A stretch of 64,000 nt of DNA from an uncultured Eubacteriales bacterium (GTDB lineage: Bacteria; Bacillota; Clostridia; Oscillospirales; QAMX01). Of this stretch, positions 48,705-56,684 are shown piece after piece. The notes under the pieces were generated by a model. The model had not been told where the DNA came from. It saw only the letters and a program-made list of their open reading frames with translations, and made no database searches. Positions within the stretch are counted from its first letter, which is position 1, and the number at the start of each line of letters is the position of its first letter. Made by a program: the position numbers and the translations under genes. The stretch spans positions 23,366-87,365 of the forward strand of contig CAJLFQ010000001.1 of the NCBI GenBank assembly GCA_905205975.1, written 5' to 3'.

Positions 48705-49265
48705 TTATTTCTTGAGATTTTTCAGCGAGAGGCTGTTGGTGCAGTATTCGATGCCGGACCAGACCGTCACAGCGGTGACCGCCCAGCAGAGAATGTTGGA
48801 AACAAGGCGGTAAGCGGCGTCGGAGATGAGCGGTTCCATAAACGGCAGCGGCATGAACAGAATGCAGAGGATCGCGACGATTTGCAGAACGGTTTTCAGC
48901 TTGCCGGCAAATGCGGCGCCGACGACTTTGCCGCTGGAGGCGATGACGATGCGGATGGAAAGGATCGTAAACTCCCGCGCCAGAATGAGCAGCAGTGCGA
49001 TCGGATGCATCAGCCCACGGGTGACAAACAGGACAAATGCCGAAAAAACCAGCATTTTATCGGCCAGCGGGTCGAGAATCTTGCCGAGGTCGGTGACTTG
49101 GTTGTACTTGCGGGCGATATGACCGTCCAGATGGTCTGTCAGGGATGCAAGCGCAAAGATGCAGAGCGCAAGAACCTGCGCAACGGTGCTGTGCAGTTCC
49201 ATAAACAGCACAAACAGCGGAATCAGCGCCAGCCGGATGAGTGTGATGATGTTGGCAGTTGTCAT
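48705..49265 (-). CDS. pgsA: CDP-diacylglycerol-glycerol-3-phosphate 3-phosphatidyltransferase
   Basis: A 186-residue membrane enzyme with the CDP-alcohol phosphotransferase motif DHLDGHIARKYNQVTDLGKI, then LDPLADKM (D-x2-D-G-x2-A-R-x8-G-x3-D-x3-D). It makes phosphatidylglycerol phosphate from CDP-diacylglycerol. The gene lies between rimO and cysS on the same strand, with 17-27 bp gaps, so they are probably co-transcribed. Confidence 0.93.
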   Translation of the reverse strand: MTTANIITLIRLALIPLFVLFMELHSTVAQVLALCIFALASLTDHLDGHIARKYNQVTDLGKILDPLADKMLVFSAFVLFVTRGLMHPIALLLILAREFTILSIRIVIASSGKVVGAAFAGKLKTVLQIVAILCILFMPLPFMEPLISDAAYRLVSNILCWAVTAVTVWSGIEYCTNSLSLKNLKK

Positions 49266-49292
49266 GGTGTCGGATCTTCTTTCTTCTTGAAT

Positions 49293-50636
49293 TCAGGCCT
49301 CGGAGACGATGTGGCCGAGCGGTTCGCCGTCCAGCAGTTCGTCAATCTGGACACGGCAGAAACGTCCTTCGGCAGCTTCGCCCTTCTTTGCAGTGAAAAA
49401 GACCTTGCCGTCAACGTCCGGCGAATCGGCAAAACTGCGGCCGAACCAGACCTCAGACAAGCGGTCATATCCTTCGCACAGGATATCCAGCGTCTGTCCG
49501 ACAAGCGATTCGTTGTAGGCGTCCATGATTTCGCCTTGCAGCATGGTGATCAGGGAGACGCGGCGCTCTTTTTCCTCGTCGTCCACCTGATCCGGCAGTT
49601 CGGCGGCCGGCGTTCCTTCCTGCGGAGAGAATGCAAACACACCGGCGCGTTCGATCCGCGCTTCGCGGAGGAACGTGCAGAGTACTTCGAATTTTTCTTC
49701 GGTTTCGCCGGGGAAACCGGCGATCAAGCTCGTGCGCAGCACGACGCCGGGCAGGCGCTCGCGCAGCTTTGCAAACAGGCGGCGCACATCGTCCGATTCA
49801 TAATGGCGGTTCATGGCGGCCAGCAGCGCATCGTCGATGTGCTGGATCGGGATATCCAGGTACCGGACGATTTTTTCGTTGGCGGCGATGACGTCGATCA
49901 GCTCGTCGCTGATGCCGTCCGGGTTGGCATAATGCAGCCGGACCCAGCGGACAGAGTCAATGGCGCAGATTTTCTGAAGCAGAGACGGCAGACGCGCCTC
50001 ACCGTACAGGTCGATGCCGTATTTCGCCGTGTCCTGCGCGATAATGATCAGCTCAACGGCGCCGTTTTCGGCCAGCGTCCGGCATTCGGCCAGAATATCT
50101 TCTTCCCGGCGGGAACGGAGCGGGCCGCGGATGGACGGAATCGTGCAGTAGGAGCAGCGGTTGTCGCAGCCCTCGGCGATTTTGACGTAAGCGGTATAAA
50201 GCGGCATACAGGGAATCCGGCCGACTTCGGCGACGGGCGCATCCTTTTCGCCGAACAGCAGCGGCTTTTCACCGGCCAGCGCGGCTTTCAGTGCCTCGAC
50301 GATCCGAACATGGGCGCTGCATCCGAGCACGGCGTCAATTTCCGGCAGCTCTTCATACAGCTGTTCCCGATACCGCTCGGAGAGACAGCCGGTGACAACG
50401 ATGGCTTTCAGACGGCTCTGCTTGTCGCGTTTGATTTCGCAGAGCTCCAGAATATTTTCAATGGCCTCGGATTTGGCATCGTCAATGAAGCCGCAGGTGT
50501 TGACAATGACGGCGTCGGCTTCGTCCAGATCCGTCGTCAGGGAATACCCCGCTTCGTCCAGCAGGTAGAGCATCTGCTCGCTGTCCACCAGGTTTTTGGA
50601 GCAGCCGAGCGAGACCAGCCCGATTTTTTCACTCAT
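49293..50636 (-). CDS. rimO: Ribosomal protein uS12 methylthiotransferase RimO
   Basis: A 447-residue radical-SAM enzyme with the N-terminal UPF0004 domain (LGCSKNLVDSEQM, the family-defining CSKNxVDSE), the SAM cluster CDNRCSYCTIP and a C-terminal TRAM domain. It adds a methylthio group to the conserved Asp of ribosomal protein S12. The CSKN motif separates it from MiaB. AAAGG lies upstream of the ATG. Confidence 0.95.
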   Translation of the reverse strand: MSEKIGLVSLGCSKNLVDSEQMLYLLDEAGYSLTTDLDEADAVIVNTCGFIDDAKSEAIENILELCEIKRDKQSRLKAIVVTGCLSERYREQLYEELPEIDAVLGCSAHVRIVEALKAALAGEKPLLFGEKDAPVAEVGRIPCMPLYTAYVKIAEGCDNRCSYCTIPSIRGPLRSRREEDILAECRTLAENGAVELIIIAQDTAKYGIDLYGEARLPSLLQKICAIDSVRWVRLHYANPDGISDELIDVIAANEKIVRYLDIPIQHIDDALLAAMNRHYESDDVRRLFAKLRERLPGVVLRTSLIAGFPGETEEKFEVLCTFLREARIERAGVFAFSPQEGTPAAELPDQVDDEEKERRVSLITMLQGEIMDAYNESLVGQTLDILCEGYDRLSEVWFGRSFADSPDVDGKVFFTAKKGEAAEGRFCRVQIDELLDGEPLGHIVSEA

Positions 50637-50674
50637 AGGAATATGTACAACCTTTCGTTTTGCAGTTTCAAAGG

Positions 50675-51301
50675 TCAGCAGCCGGGTTCAAACTCCGAAT
50701 CCGACGCATAGCGGTGCAGCGCGGCGCCGATGTCGGAAGCGGAAAACCCGCGTGCAGCGAGATACCGGTACATTCGGTCACGTGCGGCGCGGTCGAGCGG
50801 TGCGCCGCGCAGCCGTGCAGCGATCAGCGCGTCGAGCGAGTCCGCCGGATCCGGCAGGGCTTCCGCGGCTTCCAGCGCCAGATCCCGGTCAATCCCGCGT
50901 TTGGTCAGCTCATAAAGCAGCGCCTTGCGCGATTGATGCTTGGCGGCGGCCTGCTCCGTCAATGCGGCGGCATAGGCGGCATCGTCGACAAGCCCATAGG
51001 CGGAGAGCTTTTCGATCGCCTCCGCGATTTCCGATTCGGAATAGCCGCGGTCGGAGAGCTTTTCAGACAGTTCTGCGGCGGAACAGGCGCGCCGCCCGAG
51101 CACCATGGCGGCAGCCTCGTCTGCGCGGAGACCGCCGTGCGCGGCCAGCGACGCAACATCTGCCTCCGAAAGCGTTCTGCCGGCGCGCAGATCCATTTCG
51201 GCGGCGATGTCCCGCGTGACGCGGAGCAGGCTGCCGTCATCCAGCTGCAAGAGCAGCCGTCCGCCGCGGCGGGCGGGTTTTATGGAACAGATCAGAGCCA
51301 T
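50675..51301 (-). CDS. recX: RecX regulatory protein
   Basis: A 208-residue all-helical protein with the three-helix RecX repeats: RRACSAAELSEKLSDRGYSE, LVDDAAYAAALTEQAA and YRYLAARGFSASDIGAAL. RecX limits RecA filament growth. It begins 12 bp downstream of the recA stop, as in many bacteria, and is translated with it. There is an N-terminal extension of about 50 residues of beta character, common in Gram-positives. Confidence 0.92.
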   Translation of the reverse strand: MALICSIKPARRGGRLLLQLDDGSLLRVTRDIAAEMDLRAGRTLSEADVASLAAHGGLRADEAAAMVLGRRACSAAELSEKLSDRGYSESEIAEAIEKLSAYGLVDDAAYAAALTEQAAAKHQSRKALLYELTKRGIDRDLALEAAEALPDPADSLDALIAARLRGAPLDRAARDRMYRYLAARGFSASDIGAALHRYASDSEFEPGC

Positions 51302-51313
51302 CGTCTGTTCAGT

Positions 51314-52405
51314 TTATTCTTCAAAGTCTTCGACAAGAACCGGGGCGGGTGCCGCAGCCGGTTCCGCCGCTTTTTCCTTGCCTTTTGCGGCCTTTGCCTT
51401 TTCACCGCGGGGCAGGCCGTTTTCGGAAATCTGACGGCGGATCTCCGCCTCCAGCGCAGCGGCGACTTCCGGATTGTTTTTCAGGTAGATTTTGGCGTTG
51501 TCTTTGCCCTGACCGAGGCGCGTTTCGCCCATGTTGAACCAGGAGCCGCTCTTCTGCACCAGATCCAGCTTGACGCCGATGTCAATCAGCTCGCCCTCGC
51601 GGGAGATGCCCTGGCCGAACATCAGGTCAAATTCGGCCTCGCGGAACGGCGGTGCAACCTTGTTTTTCGCGATTTTGACGCGGACATGGTTGCCGACGAC
51701 CTCCGAACCGACCTTCAGGCTCTCCACGCGCCGGACATCCATCCGGACGGAGGAGTAGAACTTCAAAGCGCGTCCGCCTGTCGTAACTTCCGGGTTGCCG
51801 TAGGAAACGCCGATTTTTTCGCGGAGCTGGTTGATGAAAATCGCCGCGGTGTTGGAGCGGGAAATCGGCCCTGCGAGCTTGCGCATGGCCTGCGACATCT
51901 GACGCGCCAATACGCCGACATAAGCGTCGCCCATGTTGCCGTCAATTTCGCTCTTGGGCGTCAGCGCAGCGACGGAGTCCACGACGATGACGTCCAAAGC
52001 GCCGCTGTTGATCAGCGCTTCGGTGATCTGAAGTGCCTGTTCGCCGCAGTCCGGCTGGGAGACCAGCAGACTGTCCACGTCGACGCCGAGGGTGCGCGCC
52101 CATTCCGGGTCAAGCGCATGTTCTGCGTCAATAAATGCGGCTTCACCGCCACGTTTCTGCGCTTCCGCAATGATGTGCAGCGCAAGCGTTGTTTTACCGG
52201 AGGATTCCGGCCCGTAGATTTCAATGATGCGTCCGCGCGGAACGCCGCCGATGCCCAGCGCCAGATCCAGAGAAAGGGAGCCGGTCGGGATGCAGTCAAC
52301 GTTCATCACGGGGTTGTCGCCAAGGCGCATAACGCTGCCTTTGCCGTATGTCTTTTCGATTTGTGCGAGCGCTGTCTCAAGCGCTTTCTTTTTATCGGTA
52401 TCCAT
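51314..52405 (-). CDS. recA: Recombinase RecA
   Basis: A 363-residue recombinase. The Walker A is GPESSGKTTLALH, then the DNA-binding loop 1/2 regions (MGDAYVGVLARQMSQAMRKL and FINQLREKIGVSYGNPEVTT) and a C-terminal lysine/Ala/Glu-rich tail. It drives homologous recombination and the SOS response. GGAGG lies nine bases before the ATG. Its promoter is at 52434-52462. No standard Gram-positive LexA box was found nearby, though an exact 0A-like box lies in the promoter spacer. Confidence 0.98.
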   Translation of the reverse strand: MDTDKKKALETALAQIEKTYGKGSVMRLGDNPVMNVDCIPTGSLSLDLALGIGGVPRGRIIEIYGPESSGKTTLALHIIAEAQKRGGEAAFIDAEHALDPEWARTLGVDVDSLLVSQPDCGEQALQITEALINSGALDVIVVDSVAALTPKSEIDGNMGDAYVGVLARQMSQAMRKLAGPISRSNTAAIFINQLREKIGVSYGNPEVTTGGRALKFYSSVRMDVRRVESLKVGSEVVGNHVRVKIAKNKVAPPFREAEFDLMFGQGISREGELIDIGVKLDLVQKSGSWFNMGETRLGQGKDNAKIYLKNNPEVAAALEAEIRRQISENGLPRGEKAKAAKGKEKAAEPAAAPAPVLVEDFEE

Positions 52406-52433
52406 AATTGAACCTCCAAGAACGATCCACTAT

Positions 52434-52462
52434 ATTTTACTATATATTCGACAAAAAATCAA
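52434..52462 (-). promoter_or_regulatory. recA promoter with an embedded TTTGTCGAAT
   Basis: Minus strand: -35 TTGATT (52457-52462), 17-bp spacer, -10 TAAAAT (52434-52439). The spacer carries TTTGTCGAAT (52455-52446), identical to the 0A-like box at 46201-46210. Confidence 0.7.
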
Positions 52463-52486
52463 CCGGGACGGCAAAAAACGTGGTTC

Positions 52487-53362
52487 TTACATCGCCTTGA
52501 AGCCGTTGCCGAGCACTTCGCGCGCCTCTGTGATGATGATGAAAGCGTTGGGGTCATGCATACGGACAAGCTGCTTCATGTGCGAGAGCTGGCGGCGGGA
52601 AACCGCGCAGACGAGCATGGACTGCGGCGTGTGCGTATAGGCGCCGGTGCCGTTCAGAATGGTGACGCCGCGCTGAAGCGAATGAATCAGCAGGTCGGCA
52701 ATCTCGTCGGTCTTTTTGGTGATGATCAGCGCGACTGAGGCGATATTGGCGCCGTACATGACGGCGTCGATGACGACGGTGGCGATGTACATGGCGATTG
52801 CGGTATAGCCGGCGGCGGAGAGGTCTTTGAAAATGACGGTGTTGGCGACGACGATGACGACGTCGGCGATCAGGATGACACGGCCGAGCGACAGCTCTTC
52901 ATGCTTGCGGCTCAAAAGCAGGCCGACGATATCCGTGCCGCCGGTGCTGCCGCCGGCAGCCATGATGACGCCGAGACCGAGGCCGGTGATGGCGCCGCCC
53001 AGCACGCAGCAGAGCATGCGGTCGTCCGCAAATGCCGGAACAGCCGGGAGGATCACGGCGAACAGGTCGATCCAGAGCGAAGACGCCAGCACGCCGACGA
53101 CGCTCAAAACAAAGAAAAACCGCCCCATGCTCTTGTAGCCGAGGAAGAAGAGCGGGATATTCATCACAAAAGTCATGACGCCGACGGGCAGGTGAACGAG
53201 CTTGTTCAGAATCAGCGAGATACCGGTGAGCCCGCCGGTGGTCAGCCCGGCGGGCGCGTAAAACATTTCTACGCCGAATGCATAGAGGGCGGCGCCGAGC
53301 AGGATGAGCAGCGCGCGCCAGATATAGCGGCGCAGACCGGTGGGTTCGGTGGATTCGTGCAT
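52487..53362 (-). CDS. YitT family membrane protein
   Basis: A 291-residue protein. About six membrane spans carry the family motifs YAPAGLTTGGLTGISLIL and AAGGSTGGTDIVGLLL. The C-terminal cytoplasmic DUF2179 domain contains TGAYTHTPQSMLVCAVSRRQ. The function is unknown. AAGGGG precedes the ATG. It lies upstream of recA on the same strand but is separated by the recA promoter. Confidence 0.9.
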   Translation of the reverse strand: MHESTEPTGLRRYIWRALLILLGAALYAFGVEMFYAPAGLTTGGLTGISLILNKLVHLPVGVMTFVMNIPLFFLGYKSMGRFFFVLSVVGVLASSLWIDLFAVILPAVPAFADDRMLCCVLGGAITGLGLGVIMAAGGSTGGTDIVGLLLSRKHEELSLGRVILIADVVIVVANTVIFKDLSAAGYTAIAMYIATVVIDAVMYGANIASVALIITKKTDEIADLLIHSLQRGVTILNGTGAYTHTPQSMLVCAVSRRQLSHMKQLVRMHDPNAFIIITEAREVLGNGFKAM

Positions 53363-53414
53363 GAAGAGGACCCCTTTCTTTCGTTGGAAGGCGTTTGAAA
53401 TGACGAAAACGCGG

Positions 53415-53443
53415 TTGACAAATGGTGCCGGTTGTATTACAAT
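53415..53443 (+). promoter_or_regulatory. Promoter of tRNA-Arg
   Basis: -35 TTGACA (53415-53420), 17-bp spacer, -10 TACAAT (53438-53443), 24 bp before the tRNA. Confidence 0.85.
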
Positions 53444-53467
53444 ATACAGGCATATCAGCGGTGCCGT

Positions 53468-53544
53468 GCGCCCGTAGCTCAGCTGGATAGAGCGTCCGCC
53501 TCCTAAGCGGAAGGCCGCGCGTTCGAATCGCGCCGGGCGCGCCA
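53468..53544 (+). tRNA. tRNA-Arg (anticodon CCU)
   Basis: A 77-nt cloverleaf. Acceptor GCGCCCG (53468-53474) pairs with CGGGCGC (53534-53540), the discriminator is G and CCA is encoded. The anticodon stem TCCGC/GCGGA encloses loop CTCCTAA, giving anticodon CCT, which reads AGG. The T-arm has GTTCGAATC. Confidence 0.97.
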
Positions 53545-53578
53545 GACCGGAGCGGGTTTGTCCCGTTCCGGTCTTTTT
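53544..53578 (+). terminator. Terminator of tRNA-Arg
   Basis: 13-bp stem (53544-53556 with 53562-53574, one G-U), 5-nt loop and T5. The stem uses the last A of the CCA end. Confidence 0.93.
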
Positions 53579-53630
53579 CTGTCACCGGATGCGGAACAGG
53601 ATGCAAAAATCAAATGGGGAGGCTGCAAAC

Positions 53631-54182
53631 GTGAAAACCGGAACGGAACGAGAACCGTCAAGCGACGAACGCTTCATGCGGGAGGCGCTGCGGCAGGCCC
53701 GGAAAGCGGCGGCGCTGGGCGAAGTGCCGGTCGGCTGTGTCATCGTCTGCGAAGGGCAGATCATCGCCCGCGGCTATAACCGGCGTGAAATCGACAAGAG
53801 CGCGCTGGCGCATGCCGAGCTGCGCGCCATCGGCAAAGCGTGCAGACGCCTCGGCGGCTGGCGGCTCTGGCAGTGCGACCTGTATGTCACGCTGGAACCG
53901 TGCCTCATGTGTGCGGGCGCCATCATCAACGCACGCGTGCGCCGCGTCGTCTACGGTGCGGCCGACGACAAAACGGGCGCGATGGGCGGGCGGTTTGCCG
54001 TTCAGCAGGCGGCCGGACAGTATCAGCCCGAGGTGGCCGGCGGCGTCTGCGAAGCGGAATGCAGGGCGCTTCTGAAATCCTTTTTTGCGGAAATGCGTGA
54101 AAAACGCGCCGCAGAAGCCAAAAACCGGCAGAATCAGGGACAGCCGGACGGCGAAATCAAACCGCAGCAGACAGAACCGTAA
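53631..54182 (+). CDS. tadA: tRNA-specific adenosine deaminase
   Basis: A 183-residue zinc deaminase. The catalytic motif HAELRAI (His and Glu) and PCLMCAGAI (Cys-x-x-Cys zinc ligands) are intact. It makes inosine at the wobble position of tRNA-Arg(ACG). GTG 53631 was chosen since GGGGAGG ends eight bases before it. In-frame ATGs at 53589 and 53601 would have no site. A 30-residue Lys/Gln-rich tail extends past the usual end. Confidence 0.92.
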   Translation: MKTGTEREPSSDERFMREALRQARKAAALGEVPVGCVIVCEGQIIARGYNRREIDKSALAHAELRAIGKACRRLGGWRLWQCDLYVTLEPCLMCAGAIINARVRRVVYGAADDKTGAMGGRFAVQQAAGQYQPEVAGGVCEAECRALLKSFFAEMREKRAAEAKNRQNQGQPDGEIKPQQTEP

Positions 54183-54202
54183 AACCGAACAACCCCGATT
54201 AG

Positions 54203-54236
54203 AGCCGGCTGCCCGAAACGCAGCCGGTTATTTTTT
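54203..54236. terminator. Terminator between tadA and the converging membrane-protein gene
   Basis: 10-bp stem (54203-54212 with 54220-54229, one G-U) and a 7-nt loop, then ATTTTTTG for the plus strand. The minus-strand gene ends within the stem. Confidence 0.85.
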
Positions 54237-54737
54237 GCGGCTTCGGAAATGACGGTACAGCGAGACGAGCTTGGAAAAGCCCAGATCGTAAATGAAAAAC
54301 GCGGCGTTCAGAAAAACGAGCGTGATAGGATACACAAACGGAATATCCGGGAAAACAGGCAGCGCGGCAAACGCCTGCACCAGAAAATAAAGCAGCACCA
54401 GCATGGCGTTGCAGAAGAGAAACTTCAGCGCATATTCAAAAACAACGGTTCGGGCCGATTCGGCAAACGACTTGAAGATGGGATACAGCCCGAACATCAG
54501 CAGATACATCAGCGCGACCGATTTGTCCGTCACAAAGAGAAAAGAAAGGATGGCGTCAGTCAGATAACAGAGAAAGGCATATGTCCGGCCGCATTCAACG
54601 AAGACGACGGCGACGAGCAGCCCGGCAAAAACGGCCAGCGTAATCGAAAGCGTTGAAAGGAATCCGGCGGCGAAGAGCAGAATCAGCGCAAACGCCGCCA
54701 TGAGCGATGTAAAGGACAGTTTTTTCACCGGTTTCAT
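54228..54737 (-). CDS. Small integral membrane protein of unknown function
   Basis: A 169-residue protein with five or six predicted spans (for example SLMAAFALILLFAAGFLSTL and KFLFCNAMLVLLYFLVQAFA) and a basic tail SLYRHFRSRKK. It looks similar in length and hydropathy to small Gram-positive ECF-substrate-like proteins, but no motif proves that. It is the last of three minus-strand genes with DnaJ and DUF5685. Confidence 0.7.
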   Translation of the reverse strand: MKPVKKLSFTSLMAAFALILLFAAGFLSTLSITLAVFAGLLVAVVFVECGRTYAFLCYLTDAILSFLFVTDKSVALMYLLMFGLYPIFKSFAESARTVVFEYALKFLFCNAMLVLLYFLVQAFAALPVFPDIPFVYPITLVFLNAAFFIYDLGFSKLVSLYRHFRSRKK

Positions 54738-54758
54738 TGAGAAAACCTCCGCCGGTGA

Positions 54759-55406
54759 TCAGCGGCCGCCGCATGCGTCCATGCAGGAACAGCAGGCGAG
54801 ACAGCTCAGATAGGTGGCGCAGGAATCGCAGCAGCCGGCACAGCAGCCGTCCGCTTGAGAACCGGCCGCCTGACCCCGTTCGCGGTAAACCGAACGCACA
54901 TGGCTCATCTGTTCGCAGGCGGCTGCATATTCGGCGTTTCCGGGATCTGCCGCGGCAGCCTGATGGAAATACTGGCTGGCCTGGTCGAGCCAGCCGCGGC
55001 GATAGCAGACGCTGCCCTTCAGGAAAAGCCACTCCGCGCTGCGGACGGACATCGCATTCAGCAGGCTGTCGGCGGCGTCCAAGTTGCCGTTGGCAATCTG
55101 AAGGCGGATCTGGCGGTAGATCGCGGCCTGCGGGTCGTTTTCATTGGCGGAACTGCGGTACGCATCCGCTTCAGAACGAGCGGACGCACTGCCGGACGGA
55201 GAAGCGCTTTGGGAACCGCCCGCGCGCATCCTGCGGATTTCGTCATACGCGGTGTTGATCTGTTTCATTTTTTCCGCCGCCAGATCGGCGAGCGGGTTGT
55301 TGACGTAGTTGTCCGGGTGATATTTTTTTGCGAGCGCCCGGTAGGCGAGACGAATCTCTTCGTCGGTTGCATCCGGGCTGACGCCGAGGATCTGATAAGG
55401 GTTCAT
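54759..55406 (-). CDS. DnaJ-domain protein with cysteine-rich C-terminus
   Basis: A 215-residue protein. The J domain occupies residues 1-60 (MNPYQILGVSPDATDEEIRL, with YHPDN holding the HPD that stimulates DnaK). A Ser-rich linker is followed by TPR-like helices (about 105-180) and a tail with eight Cys in about 25 residues, including GCCAGCCDSCAT and CLACCSCMDACGG. It lacks the G/F and zinc-finger domains of true DnaJ. The DUF5685 gene lies five bp upstream on the same strand. The cysteines probably bind metal. Confidence 0.82.
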   Translation of the reverse strand: MNPYQILGVSPDATDEEIRLAYRALAKKYHPDNYVNNPLADLAAEKMKQINTAYDEIRRMRAGGSQSASPSGSASARSEADAYRSSANENDPQAAIYRQIRLQIANGNLDAADSLLNAMSVRSAEWLFLKGSVCYRRGWLDQASQYFHQAAAADPGNAEYAAACEQMSHVRSVYRERGQAAGSQADGCCAGCCDSCATYLSCLACCSCMDACGGR

Positions 55407-55411
55407 GTCGT

Positions 55412-56311
55412 TCAAAAAACCTCTCTGTGCTTCTTTTTGTGACCGCAGCCTGCGCATTCGCCTTCGGCGTATCTGGCGAAAACGGCGCGCATGGCGGCGG
55501 GCAGGCCGAGATAGAGGATGTTGGCGCAAATGGATGAATCGCTCCGAGCGGGCAGCAGCTCAAACGCGGCGGCGGCCGATGCCAGCGAGCCCTCCAACGT
55601 TTCCGAAAGCTGTGCGCAGTCCGAAGGGGACAGTGCCGGTGCAGCCAGACCGAACCGGGCGATGAGCGGGTTGAACCGGCGGCTGCAGAAGTCGTCCGCC
55701 AGGTCGTCGATGGCGTCGAGCAGGTAGATAAACCGGCCGATGTGGTAGAAAAGTACCTGCCAGATGCGGGATTCGCCGGGGGACAGCAGGGAAAACGCAG
55801 CGGTCAGCGAGGCGAAACAGTCGGCGGAACGGTCAAGGATTTCAGCCCCGCAGGAGCCGTTGGCAGATTCCAGCGCGTTCAGCTCCGCCAGATACCGACC
55901 GGCCGTTTCGGCATACGCCGGTTCCCTTTCGGCGGCCTTCCGGAGGCGGCGCCGCATGAATAGATGACCGAGCCGTGCACCCAGCCGGCGGAACCCGCGG
56001 CTGTCGCGGATGGTATCCTGCAATTTGAAGCCGGCCAGAATCAGCGTCATATCGGCGATGCGCCCGATGCCGTCGGAAACGCAGAAGACGCAGCGCTTCC
56101 GAAAGGGGCTGACCGGACAGCGCTTCCGGCAGAGAACCGGCGCCTCCGGCAGCAGGAGAACCGGCAGAACCATGTCGTAGCTGACGCAGAAGCGCACCCA
56201 AAAACCGGCCCGGCGGCTGAGCGCATGGCACAGCCCGCAGTATGCGGCGCGGTATCGGTCATATTCCCGGAGGCGAAGCTCCGGCTTCAGCGGGCGGATA
56301 TATCCGTACAT
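55412..56311 (-). CDS. DUF5685 family cysteine-rich protein
   Basis: A 299-residue protein that starts MYGYIRPLKPELRLREYDRY and continues with RAAYCGLCHAL, the DUF5685 signature. Cys positions form CGLC, CRKRC, CVFC and a final CAGCGHKKKH, which suggest metal ligands. The middle is helical (about 100-270). The role is unknown. It has its own promoter (56365-56393). DnaJ follows five bp after, so the two are likely to work together. Confidence 0.82.
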   Translation of the reverse strand: MYGYIRPLKPELRLREYDRYRAAYCGLCHALSRRAGFWVRFCVSYDMVLPVLLLPEAPVLCRKRCPVSPFRKRCVFCVSDGIGRIADMTLILAGFKLQDTIRDSRGFRRLGARLGHLFMRRRLRKAAEREPAYAETAGRYLAELNALESANGSCGAEILDRSADCFASLTAAFSLLSPGESRIWQVLFYHIGRFIYLLDAIDDLADDFCSRRFNPLIARFGLAAPALSPSDCAQLSETLEGSLASAAAAFELLPARSDSSICANILYLGLPAAMRAVFARYAEGECAGCGHKKKHREVF

Positions 56312-56364
56312 CGGCGGTCTCCTGACGTCTCAAAATCCAAAAAGAGATAAATTTCCACATCTAT

Positions 56365-56393
56365 ATTATATACCGATTTCCCGCACCGGTCAA
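56365..56393 (-). promoter_or_regulatory. Promoter of the DUF5685-DnaJ genes
   Basis: Minus strand: -35 TTGACC (56388-56393), 17-bp spacer, -10 TATAAT (56365-56370). Confidence 0.85.
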
Positions 56394-56573
56394 GGCATGG
56401 AATGTAAAAACATAAATATGTATTTTCATACGGCGCTGATACATCTGCTCCTGTATACGGATGCAGACTGAAACGGATTTGGCATAGGAGATAACAAGGT
56501 GGATGGCGCGGATAATTGATTGAAATCGACAGATGCACGCGGAAAACAGACGATGTCTTATCGAAAATCACCA

Positions 56574-56608
56574 TTGCAAAAACAACCACATTCATGTATA
56601 ATTATTCC
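56574..56608 (+). promoter_or_regulatory. argG promoter overlapping an ARG-box-like site
   Basis: -35 TTGCAA (56574-56579), 17-bp spacer, -10 TATAAT (56597-56602). TGTATAATTATTCC (56595-56608) covers the -10 and resembles half of an ArgR operator (TGAAT-N4-ATTCA). The rest of the 56394-56573 gap is AT-rich with no gene. A very short frame near 56503 was not called. Confidence 0.6.
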
Positions 56609-56684
56609 AACAAACCAACTGGACGCACCCGTACGGCGGCGGACAGAACCATGCTGACACGAACAGACAACGGAGGTTTTGCAT

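Noticed and set aside
52406..52486. LexA/DinR box at recA
   Set aside because: No acceptable match to CGAAC-N4-GTTCG was found. Only a single TCGAA half and the 0A-like sequence are present.
56490..56530. Short arginine leader peptide before argG
   Set aside because: A short ATG/GTG frame with one Arg codon and a weak ribosome site exists, but there is no attenuator hairpin after it and no promoter placed to make it.
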